Positions 6,351 to 15,256 are shown, counted from the first letter of the stretch. The stretch: 51,633 nucleotides of DNA from an uncultured Eubacterium sp. (GCA_910586045.1 CAJUIH010000010.1:1-51633), one strand, 5' to 3'. Numbers and translations are program-made. Notes: generated by a model not told the origin, from the sequence alone.

Positions 6351-6534
6351 CGATTTCCGATTCTGTGGACACGGTAAACGCAAGCTTTTATGTATTCCCA
6401 AACTTCAAATTATCTGTTATATTAGATTTAGCTAATGACAATCGTCGCACATTCGTGTACAATTATCCCATGATACCATAAACAGGGTACTCCAGATCAG
6501 AGAATATGAATACCGCCCGCCATTTTTCTTACTA

Positions 6535-6563
6535 TTGACAAACAAATGAAATAGGATTATGAT
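6535..6563 (+). promoter_or_regulatory. promoter of the agr-type two-component pair
   Basis: Perfect TTGACA, a 17-base spacer and TATGAT, about 40 bases upstream of the kinase start. In 6389-6534 nothing gene-like is seen. Confidence 0.65.
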
Positions 6564-6605
6564 AAGTCGTGGTTATTATTTAATTGATCGGAAGAAAAGA
6601 GATGT

Positions 6606-7913
6606 TTGAATGTGAAGATACAAATAGTGCTTATGAGCATTTTAACTTATACCATACTATTGAATGGCTGTTTAACATTTCGATTAAATCTTTCACAAAA
6701 TCTAATTGTTGTAACCATCATTACTTCAAATATTGTATTTACAAGTAAACTAATAGGGACATTATCTGTGATTCCTATGCTCGCAATGTTAATTTTATAC
6801 GCAGGATGGTTACAAAAGGATTCATTCCTGTTACATGCATTTTTGATTATTTTCTCTTATCTTTTTATTGTGATATTAGATAATCTTACACATCTGGTTT
6901 GGAATGTCTTTGGGCTAACGCTTAGCCGTTTTTGGCCGCTTTATATGTTCATTGATTACCCAGTTTTTTTCATCTTATGTCGATTTTTGTCGAAAAAAAC
7001 TGTCTTTCTAAAAAAGAACAATACAACGTCTGTACCTAAAGTATTAGTCGTGATTGGAATTAATTTAACTCTTTGCCTGTTAATTTTCATACTACATATT
7101 AAAATAGCAGAACAGACGGGTTCCACTTCCTTTATCCTTTTTCTTAGCATAATACTGTATACTAGTTATTTTATACATACAATTTTTATGATAATCACAA
7201 TTATAAAAGAATATAATAGAAACGCTAACATCATGATGAAGCAACAATCCTACGATAATCTCAAAGAATATATGTCAACTATAGAAGAATTATATCAAAG
7301 TCTTCGCACATTTAAACATGACTATGCAAATGTCATGATCAGCATGACCGGATTTCTAGAATCAAATAATCTGGAAGGTTTGAAAAACTATTACGACAGA
7401 GAGATTAATCCACTCAATCGCCAGCTTTACAAGGAGAATGATACCCTAACAAGACTGCTGAATCTTAATATTCTTGAATTGAAAAGCCTAATCAGCGTAA
7501 AATTAAATTACGCCTTGGAACACTGTATAAAAGTAAATCTGGAAATATCAGAAGAAATAGAAACTATCAGTATGAATCGCATTGACTTAGTCAGAATCAT
7601 AGGAATTCTATTAGACAATGCGATAGAAGCAAGTCAGGAATGCAACGACCCGACCATCAGTGTTAGCATAATAAAAACAAAACAAGGAACTACGTTTATT
7701 ATAAAGAATACATACATAAAGAAGAAAATGGACTATAGTAAATTAGGCAGTGTTGGATTCAGTTCCAAAGGCGAACGGCGGGGAACGGGCTTGTATAATA
7801 TGAAAACCATTGCAAAGCAATACCAAAATGTAACCATTGACACAGAATATGATGAATCATATTTTACCCAGATCATGGAGATCTATCATGATGACAAGGA
7901 AGCAGTAAAATAG
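6606..7913 (+). CDS. AgrC-like GHKL sensor histidine kinase
   Basis: This 435-residue protein has a membrane sensor domain of about six hydrophobic spans (residues 5-205), a dimerisation helix with the phospho-accepting His238 in RTFKHDYAN, and a GHKL ATPase domain with the N box DNAIEAS and G box GERRGTGLYNMK. This is the layout of AgrC/FsrC-type peptide-pheromone receptors, which phosphorylate a LytTR response regulator. TTG 6606 follows AAAGAGAT; GTG 6612 is an alternative. The regulator starts 28 bases downstream. No AgrB processing protease is in the window, so the signal and its maker are unidentified. The base composition is clearly more AT-rich than the 10-25 kb genes, consistent with an acquired locus. 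Confidence 0.85.
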   Translation: MNVKIQIVLMSILTYTILLNGCLTFRLNLSQNLIVVTIITSNIVFTSKLIGTLSVIPMLAMLILYAGWLQKDSFLLHAFLIIFSYLFIVILDNLTHLVWNVFGLTLSRFWPLYMFIDYPVFFILCRFLSKKTVFLKKNNTTSVPKVLVVIGINLTLCLLIFILHIKIAEQTGSTSFILFLSIILYTSYFIHTIFMIITIIKEYNRNANIMMKQQSYDNLKEYMSTIEELYQSLRTFKHDYANVMISMTGFLESNNLEGLKNYYDREINPLNRQLYKENDTLTRLLNLNILELKSLISVKLNYALEHCIKVNLEISEEIETISMNRIDLVRIIGILLDNAIEASQECNDPTISVSIIKTKQGTTFIIKNTYIKKKMDYSKLGSVGFSSKGERRGTGLYNMKTIAKQYQNVTIDTEYDESYFTQIMEIYHDDKEAVK

Positions 7914-7941
7914 CAGTCAAACGCAAAGGAGTGAAAACGAT

Positions 7942-8676
7942 ATGTTAGATGTATATATATGCGAAGATATTCCTGAAGAAAGAAAATTGATTACTCATTA
8001 TGTAGAAAATGCAATATTAATTCATGAGTATCACATGGCAGTAAGAATATCAACTGCTACACCAAGGGATCTTATAGATCAGCTTAAAATTTCTGACAAT
8101 ACAGGCATTTATTTTTTAGATATTGATTTAAAAACAGAACAAAACGGCTTAATGCTTGCAGAGGAAATACGTGAATATGATCCCAGAGGTTTTATTGTTT
8201 TTATCACATCGCATTTTGAATTATCTTTTATGACATTTCAATATAAAACAGAAGCACTGGACTTTATTTTAAAAGAGGAACCAAAACAGTTACAAAATCG
8301 AATTAATGAATGTCTGGAAAACGCTGTCAAAAAACATCAAGCAAATACAAGAGGTAGCAAAAAAACGCTAACCATCACCAAAATTGGCAGGAATTTAACG
8401 TTAGAATATGATCATATTATGTATTTTGAAACTTCCGTAAATGAACATAAACTTCTTGTTCATGAAAAACATAAAACCATTGAATTTTTTGGGAAAATGA
8501 AAGAAATAGAAAAAGAAGTTGGGGAAGACTTTATTCGCTGTCATAGATCTTACCTTGTTAATAAAAAGAACATTTTAGAAATAAATTACAAGAAGAAACT
8601 TATTATCATGAAAAACCATTCAGAATGTCCAATTTCTTATCGCATGATCGGTCATGTGAAAAACCAATTCGGCTGA
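7942..8676 (+). CDS. AgrA-like LytTR response regulator
   Basis: This 244-residue protein has a receiver domain (residues about 2-125) with an acidic pocket in ICEDIPEE and a probable phospho-acceptor Asp60 in YFLDIDLKT. The C-terminal LytTR DNA-binding domain (about 138-240) shows IMYFETSVNEHKLLVH, FIRCHRSYLVN and the end YRMIGHVKNQF. It probably activates genes in response to the partner kinase. AAAGGAG lies 10 bases before ATG 7942. A likely target is the AT-rich region directly downstream, where two similar 12-base blocks (AAATTTTGCTTT and AAAATTCGCTTT) recur about two helical turns apart near 8731-8768. LytTR proteins bind direct repeats of this spacing, but the motif match is not established. 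Confidence 0.87.
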   Translation: MLDVYICEDIPEERKLITHYVENAILIHEYHMAVRISTATPRDLIDQLKISDNTGIYFLDIDLKTEQNGLMLAEEIREYDPRGFIVFITSHFELSFMTFQYKTEALDFILKEEPKQLQNRINECLENAVKKHQANTRGSKKTLTITKIGRNLTLEYDHIMYFETSVNEHKLLVHEKHKTIEFFGKMKEIEKEVGEDFIRCHRSYLVNKKNILEINYKKKLIIMKNHSECPISYRMIGHVKNQFG

Positions 8677-8837
8677 AATTCAGCTTTATCAAATCGCCCG
8701 ATAATTATACATAAACGTTGTTCATTTCATCAAATTTTGCTTTCACTGCATAAAAATTCGCTTTTAAGAAAATAAAATAAAAAAATTTAAAATATGATAA
8801 AATGTATGCATAAATATAAAGAAAGGACAAATACAGA

Positions 8838-8912
8838 ATGAAATCTTTAAATGTGTGCGAAAACATTATGGAAAATAGGAAAATATGGCGTTGGCAAATC
8901 ACTTATATTTAG
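8838..8912 (+). CDS. possible 24-aa peptide downstream of the agr-type pair
   Basis: ATG 8838 is preceded by AAAGGA at 9-10 bases and the frame encodes MKSLNVCENIM followed by ENRKIWRWQITYI. An overlapping frame from ATG 8851 to 8958 encodes 35 residues (MCAKTLWKIGKYGVGKSL, then IFRIIVCKTCLHKRKLQ) but lacks a good ribosome-binding site. Either could be a secreted signal or bacteriocin-like peptide under the two-component pair, or decayed sequence. Neither resembles a standard AgrD (no clear N-terminal amphipathic helix, thiolactone core and acidic tail). Weak call. Confidence 0.25.
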   Translation: MKSLNVCENIMENRKIWRWQITYI

Positions 8913-8975
8913 AATAATAGTATGTAAAACATGTTTACATAAAAGAAAACTGCAGTGATCTATGTACAAAATTAA

Positions 8976-9191
8976 TTAAAATCAAGGAGAAAAAGAGAAT
9001 GCATACAACAACAAAACTATTATGAGTTCCGAAATACTGCTTCTACTTTGCCATGGGGAACAATACAAGCTTATATTTCATCAAAATTTCCTATTTATAT
9101 GCGTTCATTTTCAGCAAATAGCAGACACGCAACCGTACTTTTTGGATCTAAAACAAAAAATAATGTAAAATACGATAGCATCTATTATTAA
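8976..9191 (+). pseudogene. remnant of a C39/papain-like cysteine peptidase domain
   Basis: One frame is open for 71 codons and ends at TAA 9191, with protein-like content: QQQNYYEFRNTASTLPWGTI, then SSKFPIYMRSFSANSRHATVLFG and a short tail. This resembles the C-terminal half of C39-like/AvrRpt2-type peptidases, where a PIxM/I strand precedes the catalytic-type His in GHA-V-L-x-G. There is no start in frame. The well-placed ATG 8999 (after AAGGAG) is in another frame and stops after eight codons. The gene is therefore truncated and probably frameshifted. Confidence 0.45.
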
Positions 9192-9213
9192 ATATTAAGC
9201 GAGGAGAATACTT

Positions 9214-9654
9214 TTGAAACAAAAAAAAATAATTATACGTATCATTTTTACGTTAACGATCATGGTTTCCATTATGTCAACTATCCCCGTTAACAGTATT
9301 GCGAAGACCAAGAACAATAGTACCCTCTATAAGAATCCCGTTTTCACAAAAAAACTGTATCAGCAAACGAAAAACATCGGTTTTGGATCTGACGGAAGCA
9401 TACTAGCAAAAGACAAAAAGACTGTAAAACAAATCTACAAGTTATTGGCAACCATGAAGCTGCAAATCCAAAAACATCCCTCAGACGAGCCTAAAATGGG
9501 GTTTACATCTTTGGTCATCCATACAAAAAACGGTAAAATGAAAACTTTTCTATTCTCTGGAGACGAACTATCGATTGGCACAAAGGTTTATACAATTACG
9601 CAAAACAATCCATTAGAAAAGCTTCATGAAATATATGGGCATATTGCATCCTGA
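9214..9654 (+). CDS. small secreted protein of unknown function
   Basis: This 146-residue protein starts with a Sec-type signal peptide: KQKKIIIR, a hydrophobic core TLTIMVSIMSTIP and a probable cleavage near NSIAKT. The mature part is Lys-rich and unrecognised (for example NIGFGSDGSILAKDKKTV and SLVIHTKNGKMKTFLFSG). The start is TTG 9214, since GAGGAG lies eight bases before it and no ATG is near. It follows the peptidase remnant by 22 bases, so the two may once have formed a unit. A terminator follows at 9676-9726. Confidence 0.6.
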   Translation: MKQKKIIIRIIFTLTIMVSIMSTIPVNSIAKTKNNSTLYKNPVFTKKLYQQTKNIGFGSDGSILAKDKKTVKQIYKLLATMKLQIQKHPSDEPKMGFTSLVIHTKNGKMKTFLFSGDELSIGTKVYTITQNNPLEKLHEIYGHIAS

Positions 9655-9675
9655 TTTACGGATCATTCCATCCCA

Positions 9676-9726
9676 AAAAGCCGGGAACCGGATTTATCAC
9701 CGCCTAAATCCAGTTTCCGGCTTTTC
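9676..9726 (+). terminator. terminator after the small secreted protein
   Basis: AAAAGCCGG pairs with CCGGCTTTT and an inner GGATTTA pairs with TAAATCC. TTTTCTGTCTT follows. It may act in both directions, as the next gene is convergent. Confidence 0.7.
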
Positions 9727-9756
9727 TGTCTTGAGAAACGAAGTTTAAATCCAGCG

Positions 9757-10569
9757 TTACATTTTCACAATCGAAATGTCACGGCTGCCGCTATAATCGT
9801 CTTTGATTTTTAGCTGCTTTTTCTTTAATCTGCATTTTACAGACTCTAGAAGCAGCGCTGCGAATACGCCATAAAAAAGCGCGTTCAAGGCAACGGACAG
9901 ATTATGCTGTATCACGAAGAGATCTTCCATCTCGAATACCGGACTGCTCAGCGCGCGGGTCCAGTCAAATACGCTGCAGAGAATGCCCGCAAAAAGCAGC
10001 GTCCTTTGTGCCGCAGATACTGCCATAATGGAAAGTTTCAACTCCTGTGGATTTTTCGCGTTTTTGATCAGGTATAGAAAGGCATGCCAGAAATCTGTGA
10101 TCTGCCCTGCCGTCCATAGGGAGAGTACCATAATAAATATGATTTCTGAAAACAAAAACCAATCCGTCATGCGCGTGTAGAAAATATCTTTTACATCGTA
10201 GTATTTGAGCACGGATAAAAAGAATCCCGCAATGCCGATCATGCATACGGCGCCTAACATATTTGTTCTGATATTCTTTTTTTTCTGATGATTGCTCTCC
10301 TGTATTAAATGCATCATATTTTCCTCCGCTTTTTCATGGTATTTTTCTTGTGCCAATTGTTCGCCGGACAATAACTCGTTCACATTAATTTCCAGTTGCG
10401 CACACAGCGGCATGATCATGGAGATATCCGGCAAGCCGTATCCGCATTCCCATTTTGACACCGTCTTATCGCTGACGCCCAGCGCTTCGCCAAGCTGCTT
10501 TTGGGTCATCTGTTTTTGACGGCGTTGATCTGCGATAAAAGCACCGATCTTTTGAACATCCATAAGCAT
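9757..10569 (-). CDS. XRE-type helix-turn-helix regulator with membrane domain
   Basis: This 270-residue protein has an N-terminal HTH_3 domain (residues about 4-60; MTQKQLGEALGVSDKTVSKW, then GYGLPDISMI). A linker follows, then about four hydrophobic spans such as MLGAVCMIGIAGFFLSVL and WFLFSEIIFIMVLSLW. Firmicutes have many such membrane-tethered XRE proteins; the ligand and target genes are unknown. ATG 10569 has AAGGAGG just before it; the in-frame ATG two codons later is an alternative. It stands alone, convergent with the gene at 9214. Confidence 0.8.
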   Translation of the reverse strand: MLMDVQKIGAFIADQRRQKQMTQKQLGEALGVSDKTVSKWECGYGLPDISMIMPLCAQLEINVNELLSGEQLAQEKYHEKAEENMMHLIQESNHQKKKNIRTNMLGAVCMIGIAGFFLSVLKYYDVKDIFYTRMTDWFLFSEIIFIMVLSLWTAGQITDFWHAFLYLIKNAKNPQELKLSIMAVSAAQRTLLFAGILCSVFDWTRALSSPVFEMEDLFVIQHNLSVALNALFYGVFAALLLESVKCRLKKKQLKIKDDYSGSRDISIVKM

Positions 10570-10765
10570 AGATCCTCCTTGTATTGTGCAGTTATGCAAA
10601 AGCTGTCTTTTTAAATAACCGATGTTCCTCAGACAGGCAGGTGCGTCACTGCATTTTGTGCGTTTATCATAAACCGGATGGGATGCTTTTGTAAACCTGT
10701 GCAGCGAATCCCCGGATTCTATTTTGTATGCGGATCGCAGAGTTCATACGAAAACGCGAAAATGG

Positions 10766-11422
10766 TCATGCGAATACGTTCAGCTTCCCGTCTATCATCG
10801 CAAATTCCACCTCATCTCCCCAGGTCAGAGCCGCCCCCGCCCCGGTTGCTTCCATCACCGCTTTTTCCAGTTCCCCTTTGTGCGCAGTCGGCACCACCAT
10901 GCGGATCGTTACATTCTGCGTATAAATCGTATCCTCGATCGGAATTTCACGCTTCGCCAGCAGATATTGGATTTTGCCAATCCGCTGGTAATCCGTTTCA
11001 ATTGCAAGTGTAATCCCCTGATGTTTCGCAATCACTACAGCGGCCGCAAGCCCCGCCTGTACCGATTTCTGATACGCGCGCACCAAACCGCCCGTACCGA
11101 GCAGCGTTCCGCCAAAATATCTGGTCACAACAACGGCCGCATTATGGATATCCTCCCGCAGCAGCACTTCCAGCATCGGCCTGCCCGCTGTGCCCGCTGG
11201 TTCCCCGTCGTCGCTGCAGCGGGTCAGCTCATGATTTTTTCCGATCGTAAAGGCGGAACAGTTATGCGAAGCATCCCAATATTTCTTCTTCAAAGCCTGT
11301 ATAAACGCCGCTGCCTCCTCTTCTGTTTCAACCGGCTGGACTGCTGCCAGAAACCGCGATTTTTTCTCTGTGATTTCACCGCTTCCGCCTTGGTAGACAA
11401 TCTTATATCCCTGCGCTTCCAT
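10766..11422 (-). CDS. yigZ: YigZ/IMPACT family protein (UPF0029)
   Basis: This 218-residue protein has an N-terminal UPF0029 domain. Family signatures are KKSRFLA, WDASHNCSAF, RCSDDGEPAGTAGRPMLEVL and VVVTRYFGGTLLGTGGLVRAY. The C-terminal half is the DUF1949-type domain (about 140-205). The family is related to the eukaryotic IMPACT regulator and its biochemical role in bacteria is not settled. ATG 11422 is chosen because GGAGGAAAC precedes it; an upstream GTG would lengthen it by 18 codons without such a site. It follows the PBP gene in the same direction by 113 bases, so it may be co-transcribed. Confidence 0.88.
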   Translation of the reverse strand: MEAQGYKIVYQGGSGEITEKKSRFLAAVQPVETEEEAAAFIQALKKKYWDASHNCSAFTIGKNHELTRCSDDGEPAGTAGRPMLEVLLREDIHNAAVVVTRYFGGTLLGTGGLVRAYQKSVQAGLAAAVVIAKHQGITLAIETDYQRIGKIQYLLAKREIPIEDTIYTQNVTIRMVVPTAHKGELEKAVMEATGAGAALTWGDEVEFAMIDGKLNVFA

Positions 11423-11535
11423 TACCGTTTCCTCCGCCTTTCTATATTTGCGCCGCTTGTTTTGAGCAGATTTCACACCGATGTTTACCCTGGTTTCCCA
11501 TTGGATCCATGCGGGATTTTGGCAAATCCTGTTTT

Positions 11536-14427
11536 CTATGCCCCGCCGCCTTGTTCCTTCGCACTTTCGTTTCTTTCCGCTTTGCCGCCCGATTCTAACG
11601 GCATGCTGGTGCTCTCCGCTGCGCCGTCTTGTGCTGCGGGATTGCCGTTTCCTTCGGCGCCGTCTTCGCCTGCGCCCGCTGCTTCTCCATCTCCCGGTTT
11701 CTGGCCCGGACTTTCACCTGCGCCGGTATTAGGCTGCGCGCCTGCGCCCTCGTTTTCTCCCTCCTGCTGCCCGGTGTTTTCCGGATCGTCTGACGGATCC
11801 GTTTCCTCGTCTATCATCGTATCTGTGCTTTCCTGCGGATGTTCTCCATCCTGCGGATCCCCGCCTGTGCCCTGCTGTCCTTCTCCGCCTTCTGGCTGTG
11901 TACCGGTTATGCCCTGCGGCGCCTGCGGTACTGCTTGGGTATGGACGGTACAAGTATCGGATACACTGCCTGTGTATAGATATTGGCTGTCATCGGTATC
12001 TTCGGATCCGCCGACAATCCGCACAGACGATCCGTACGGGCAATAAGGGCCCATCGGCAGGCCGGAAGACGGGCAGATCCGCACATGATGCTCACATTCT
12101 TCTTTCGGTACCGTACCTTTGGCAAAATATTCTGTATAGGCCATCGTGCCGCGCGGATCATCCGTGCAGATCCCGTCTTTGACCGGCATGCCTGATTTTT
12201 TGCATACTTCCGCTTCGACGATGCCGGACGGTTTTTTAAATTCCTTATATTTCCGGTTTTGATGGATCCGGCTCATAACCGCCCGCCAAATGGTTTTGGA
12301 ATAAGAGATTTCGCCTTTTTTTTGTTCTGTGTTGTCGTCAAAACCACCCCATACGACACAAGCGCAATAAGGAGTATATCCCGCAAAAACCGTATCCTTA
12401 TTTTTGGTCGTCGTTCCTGTTTTTCCCGCAATCGGCATTCCTTCAAAAGCAGCCTGCGTACCGGTTCCAACGGTTAATACGTCCTGCATCGCATTGGTCA
12501 AAAGCCACGCGGTCGTTTTCTCAACTGCCCGTTTTTTCTGCGGTTCGTTCGAAAGCAGCACATTGCCGTCATGATCTAATACTTTTGTGTAAAAGCGCGG
12601 TTTGATATAAACGCCGCCCTGTGCCAGCGCCGCATAGGCTGCCGTCAGCTCCAGGTTTGTCACGCCGCGGGTAATGCCGCCAAGCGCCAGCGCTTCATTA
12701 TGATCGGCTTCCTCCAGGGTTGTAAACCCAAAATGCTCGGTCAGATAATTAAACCCCGTATCGATTCCAATATCATCCAGCACTTTTACGGTTACTACAT
12801 TTTTAGACTGTGTGATCGCTTCCCGGATATTCGTAAAACCGCTGTAAATCTTATCATAATTTTTTAACGGTGTCCCGTTTTCATACGTATAAGGCGCATC
12901 GTCTTCCACCGACGCAAGGGTCATCTGCCCGGTATCGATCGCCGGGGCAAACGCGGCCAGTACTTTAAACGTAGATCCCGGCTGTCTGACGGAATCCATC
13001 GCTCGGTTCAGCGTCCGGTTTGCCGTCTTTTCCCCGCGTCCGCCGACAATGGCCTTGACCTTTCCCGACCTTGGATCAATGACTGTCAGCGCTGCCTGCG
13101 GCTGGATCGTAAAGGTAAGCGATTCCCCATTTTCCGGGATCGTATCCCCTTTTTTCAAGATATCTTTTTTATAGCGCTCTACGGCGTCCTCCGCCTCTTG
13201 TCTGGAAGCGAAATTAATCGAAAAATCCTGGTTGGACGACTGGTAATAAGACAGCATCGTCTGTTCGTCATAATAATGAAATTCCCCTTTTTTATCCTGT
13301 ACCGTCAGCGTATACGAAAAGGATGTTTTCGGATTGGACGGGTAATTTTCCATATTATTTACTTCTTCGTCGCAGATCGCCTGGATTTTAGGGTCCTGCG
13401 TGGAATAGATCGTCAGCCCGCTGTTATAAATGGCCTTATAAGCCTCTGTCTGTGAATAGCCCAGCTTGTCCATCAGATCCTCAATCACCTGGGCAGTCAC
13501 AGCATCATCAAAATACGAATGGATGCTGGACTTGTCCGCCTGTCTGGCATTTACGGCCTGAATCCGGGTATAAACCGGATCCGCCATTGCTTTGTCATAT
13601 TGCTTTTGGGAGATCAATTCCTGTTTTTTCATATCCGAGAGCACCTTTTCCCTGCGCTCGGCATTGGCCTTTGGATGGCTGATCGGATTATAGCCGCTTG
13701 GATTTTTGGTAATGCCTGCTATGACGGCACTTTCCGAAAGCGTCAGTTCGGAAACATCCTTTGCAAAATACGTACGGGAAGCCGACTGTACGCCAAGCGC
13801 ATTCTGCCCCAAATTGACCGTATTTAAATAATTTTCCAAAATCCAGTCTTTGGATTCCACTTTCTCCAACTGCAGTGCGAGGTATTGTTCCTGAATCTTT
13901 CGTTTAAAGCGGTCCGCCTGCGATTTTTCCGCCGTCCAGCCGGTAAATACATTATTTTTCAAAAGCTGCTGTGTAATCGTACTGGCCCCCTCGCTGAAAT
14001 GGAAGCCCGCGGCAACGCCTTTTACGCCCGCACGGATAATTCCTTTCAGGTCAATGCCGTTGTGTTCGCGGAATCTGGAATCCTCAATCGCAATAAACGC
14101 ATTCTGCAGATGTTTGGGGATCTCGTCGATTGTCACATAGATCCGGTTCGATCCGGATGCGACAAGCGTCGCGGTTGTATTGCCCTTTGCGTCTAAGATT
14201 GTCGAAAGATATCCGGTCGGCGTCGCGTCAATATCCTCTATGCCCGGGGAAGACGCTAAAATCCCCTGATAAGCCCCAAACCCGGCGCTTCCGATACAAA
14301 CGGCAAGCGCGGTCAGGCCAAGCAGGAGCAGTTGAAATAAAAGGCTTGCGGCCTTTTTCTGCATTTTTTTCTTTTTGGATACAATTTGTTTTCGTTTTCG
14401 CCTTGTATGTTCCCTGCCAAAATTCAT
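11536..14427 (-). CDS. bifunctional class A penicillin-binding protein (PBP1A type)
   Basis: This 963-residue protein polymerises and cross-links peptidoglycan outside the membrane. It has a short Arg/Lys-rich cytoplasmic start and one membrane span (about 26-48). The GT51 glycosyltransferase domain has catalytic Glu115 in IEDSRFREHNG and EGASTITQQLLKN. The transpeptidase domain has the nucleophile Ser485 in GSTFK, the SKN motif and Lys669 in GKTGTT. Residues about 820-963 form a low-complexity Gly/Glu/Pro/Gln tail, probably extracellular and disordered. ATG 14427 follows AGGAGGT; the ATG six codons earlier overlaps that site. Genes yigZ and PBP read in the same direction. The promoter is at 14486-14514. 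Confidence 0.95.
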   Translation of the reverse strand: MNFGREHTRRKRKQIVSKKKKMQKKAASLLFQLLLLGLTALAVCIGSAGFGAYQGILASSPGIEDIDATPTGYLSTILDAKGNTTATLVASGSNRIYVTIDEIPKHLQNAFIAIEDSRFREHNGIDLKGIIRAGVKGVAAGFHFSEGASTITQQLLKNNVFTGWTAEKSQADRFKRKIQEQYLALQLEKVESKDWILENYLNTVNLGQNALGVQSASRTYFAKDVSELTLSESAVIAGITKNPSGYNPISHPKANAERREKVLSDMKKQELISQKQYDKAMADPVYTRIQAVNARQADKSSIHSYFDDAVTAQVIEDLMDKLGYSQTEAYKAIYNSGLTIYSTQDPKIQAICDEEVNNMENYPSNPKTSFSYTLTVQDKKGEFHYYDEQTMLSYYQSSNQDFSINFASRQEAEDAVERYKKDILKKGDTIPENGESLTFTIQPQAALTVIDPRSGKVKAIVGGRGEKTANRTLNRAMDSVRQPGSTFKVLAAFAPAIDTGQMTLASVEDDAPYTYENGTPLKNYDKIYSGFTNIREAITQSKNVVTVKVLDDIGIDTGFNYLTEHFGFTTLEEADHNEALALGGITRGVTNLELTAAYAALAQGGVYIKPRFYTKVLDHDGNVLLSNEPQKKRAVEKTTAWLLTNAMQDVLTVGTGTQAAFEGMPIAGKTGTTTKNKDTVFAGYTPYCACVVWGGFDDNTEQKKGEISYSKTIWRAVMSRIHQNRKYKEFKKPSGIVEAEVCKKSGMPVKDGICTDDPRGTMAYTEYFAKGTVPKEECEHHVRICPSSGLPMGPYCPYGSSVRIVGGSEDTDDSQYLYTGSVSDTCTVHTQAVPQAPQGITGTQPEGGEGQQGTGGDPQDGEHPQESTDTMIDEETDPSDDPENTGQQEGENEGAGAQPNTGAGESPGQKPGDGEAAGAGEDGAEGNGNPAAQDGAAESTSMPLESGGKAERNESAKEQGGGA

Positions 14428-14485
14428 GCGAAACCTCCTGTCCATGATCTGGTTGCTTTCTTAAATCGCTTTTTTCTATGATTTT

Positions 14486-14514
14486 ATTATAGCTATTTTC
14501 ATGAATAAAATCAA
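14486..14514 (-). promoter_or_regulatory. promoter of the PBP gene
   Basis: On the minus strand TTGATT and perfect TATAAT are 17 bases apart, about 60 bases upstream of the PBP start. Confidence 0.65.
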
Positions 14515-14608
14515 TATTAAGGAATATGACAGGCGTCTGCCGTCTGCAAAGATTCTTACATAGGAGAAAATGGAGGAAGCACCCGATGAAAAATACGTAA
14601 CATAGGAA

Positions 14609-15148
14609 TTACAGCCTGTGGATCTGTTTCCCCATACGCGTCTCTCCAAACGTATCCGTATACAGTCTCTTATATTCTTCAAAGCAAATACTGCACCCAT
14701 CGACGAGCACTTCCATTTCCACACCAAACAGCCGCACGAATAAAAACGACTCTTGCATTCCGTTTCTTAGGTAAAATGCTTTCCGTTTTTGTCGAAACAG
14801 CGCATTTTCCGCCTCTACTCCGGTGCGTTCGATTTCCAGGAAAAACCGTTTCCCGGCATATTTGCCGCGCAGCAGCGCGAATGCCTGCGACCCAATGCCG
14901 TTTCCGCGCTGTTCGGGCTGTATGGCAAAATAATCCAGCAGCACCATATCCTGGTATAAAATGGTAATGGCCAGTCCGTAAAACTGGCCTGACTCCCCCT
15001 CTATGGATTGGATTTCTACGTCTCCTTCCGCCCTTTTATCCAATATAAGCTGGAACGGCTTGCGTTCCTGCGCCGGAAATGCCTCCCGGTACAGCTTTTC
15101 GATCCGCGCCAAACGCACACTATCGCACGCCTGCATGATTGTTACCAT
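14609..15148 (-). CDS. GNAT-family N-acetyltransferase
   Basis: This 179-residue protein has a GNAT fold. The acetyl-CoA-binding signature is at about residues 70-85 (AIQPEQRGNGIGSQAFALL), preceded by the strand VLLDYFAIQ. The substrate cannot be read from the sequence. ATG 15148 follows AAAGGGG. The leader is very short because the 94-bp repeat copy 2 ends 14 bases upstream of the start codon. Confidence 0.82.
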   Translation of the reverse strand: MVTIMQACDSVRLARIEKLYREAFPAQERKPFQLILDKRAEGDVEIQSIEGESGQFYGLAITILYQDMVLLDYFAIQPEQRGNGIGSQAFALLRGKYAGKRFFLEIERTGVEAENALFRQKRKAFYLRNGMQESFLFVRLFGVEMEVLVDGCSICFEEYKRLYTDTFGETRMGKQIHRL

Positions 15149-15162
15149 AAACTGCCCCTTTC

Positions 15163-15256
15163 TATATAAACGGCGTAAAATTTCAGCACAATATCATTTG
15201 TTTCTGGCCCGCCGTTTATCGGGTTTATTGTGCAGTATTCAATCACCGAATATATA
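15163..15256 (+). mobile_element. 94-bp MITE-like repeat, copy 2
   Basis: This is an exact reverse-complement copy of 5350-5443, with 31-base imperfect terminal inverted repeats and TATATA at both edges. It fills most of the gap between the sortase 3' end and the GNAT start. Identity over the full 94 bases at two unrelated sites argues for recent movement or strong constraint. Confidence 0.75.

Larger units (their letters stand above)
5958..6388. repeat. 19-bp perfect inverted repeats enclosing toxin/antisense module 2
   Basis: AAAGCTTGCGTTTACCGTG at 5958-5976 recurs as its exact reverse complement at 6370-6388. The 393 bases between hold, and hardly exceed, the small-RNA promoter, the terminator, the 34-codon hydrophobic peptide gene and its promoter. 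The left arm starts exactly at the break of the subtilase fragment. The arrangement looks like a small mobile or invertible cassette without its own transposase. Confidence 0.7.

Noticed and set aside
8838..8958. AgrD-like autoinducer precursor downstream of the agr pair
   Set aside because: Neither short frame shows the amphipathic leader, Cys-centred core and acidic tail of AgrD, and no AgrB is present. Kept only as a weak peptide call.
10724..12046. Long plus-strand frame rich in Pro, Ser and Cys
   Set aside because: It is antisense to YigZ and to the low-complexity tail of the PBP, both of which have clear domains and ribosome-binding sites.
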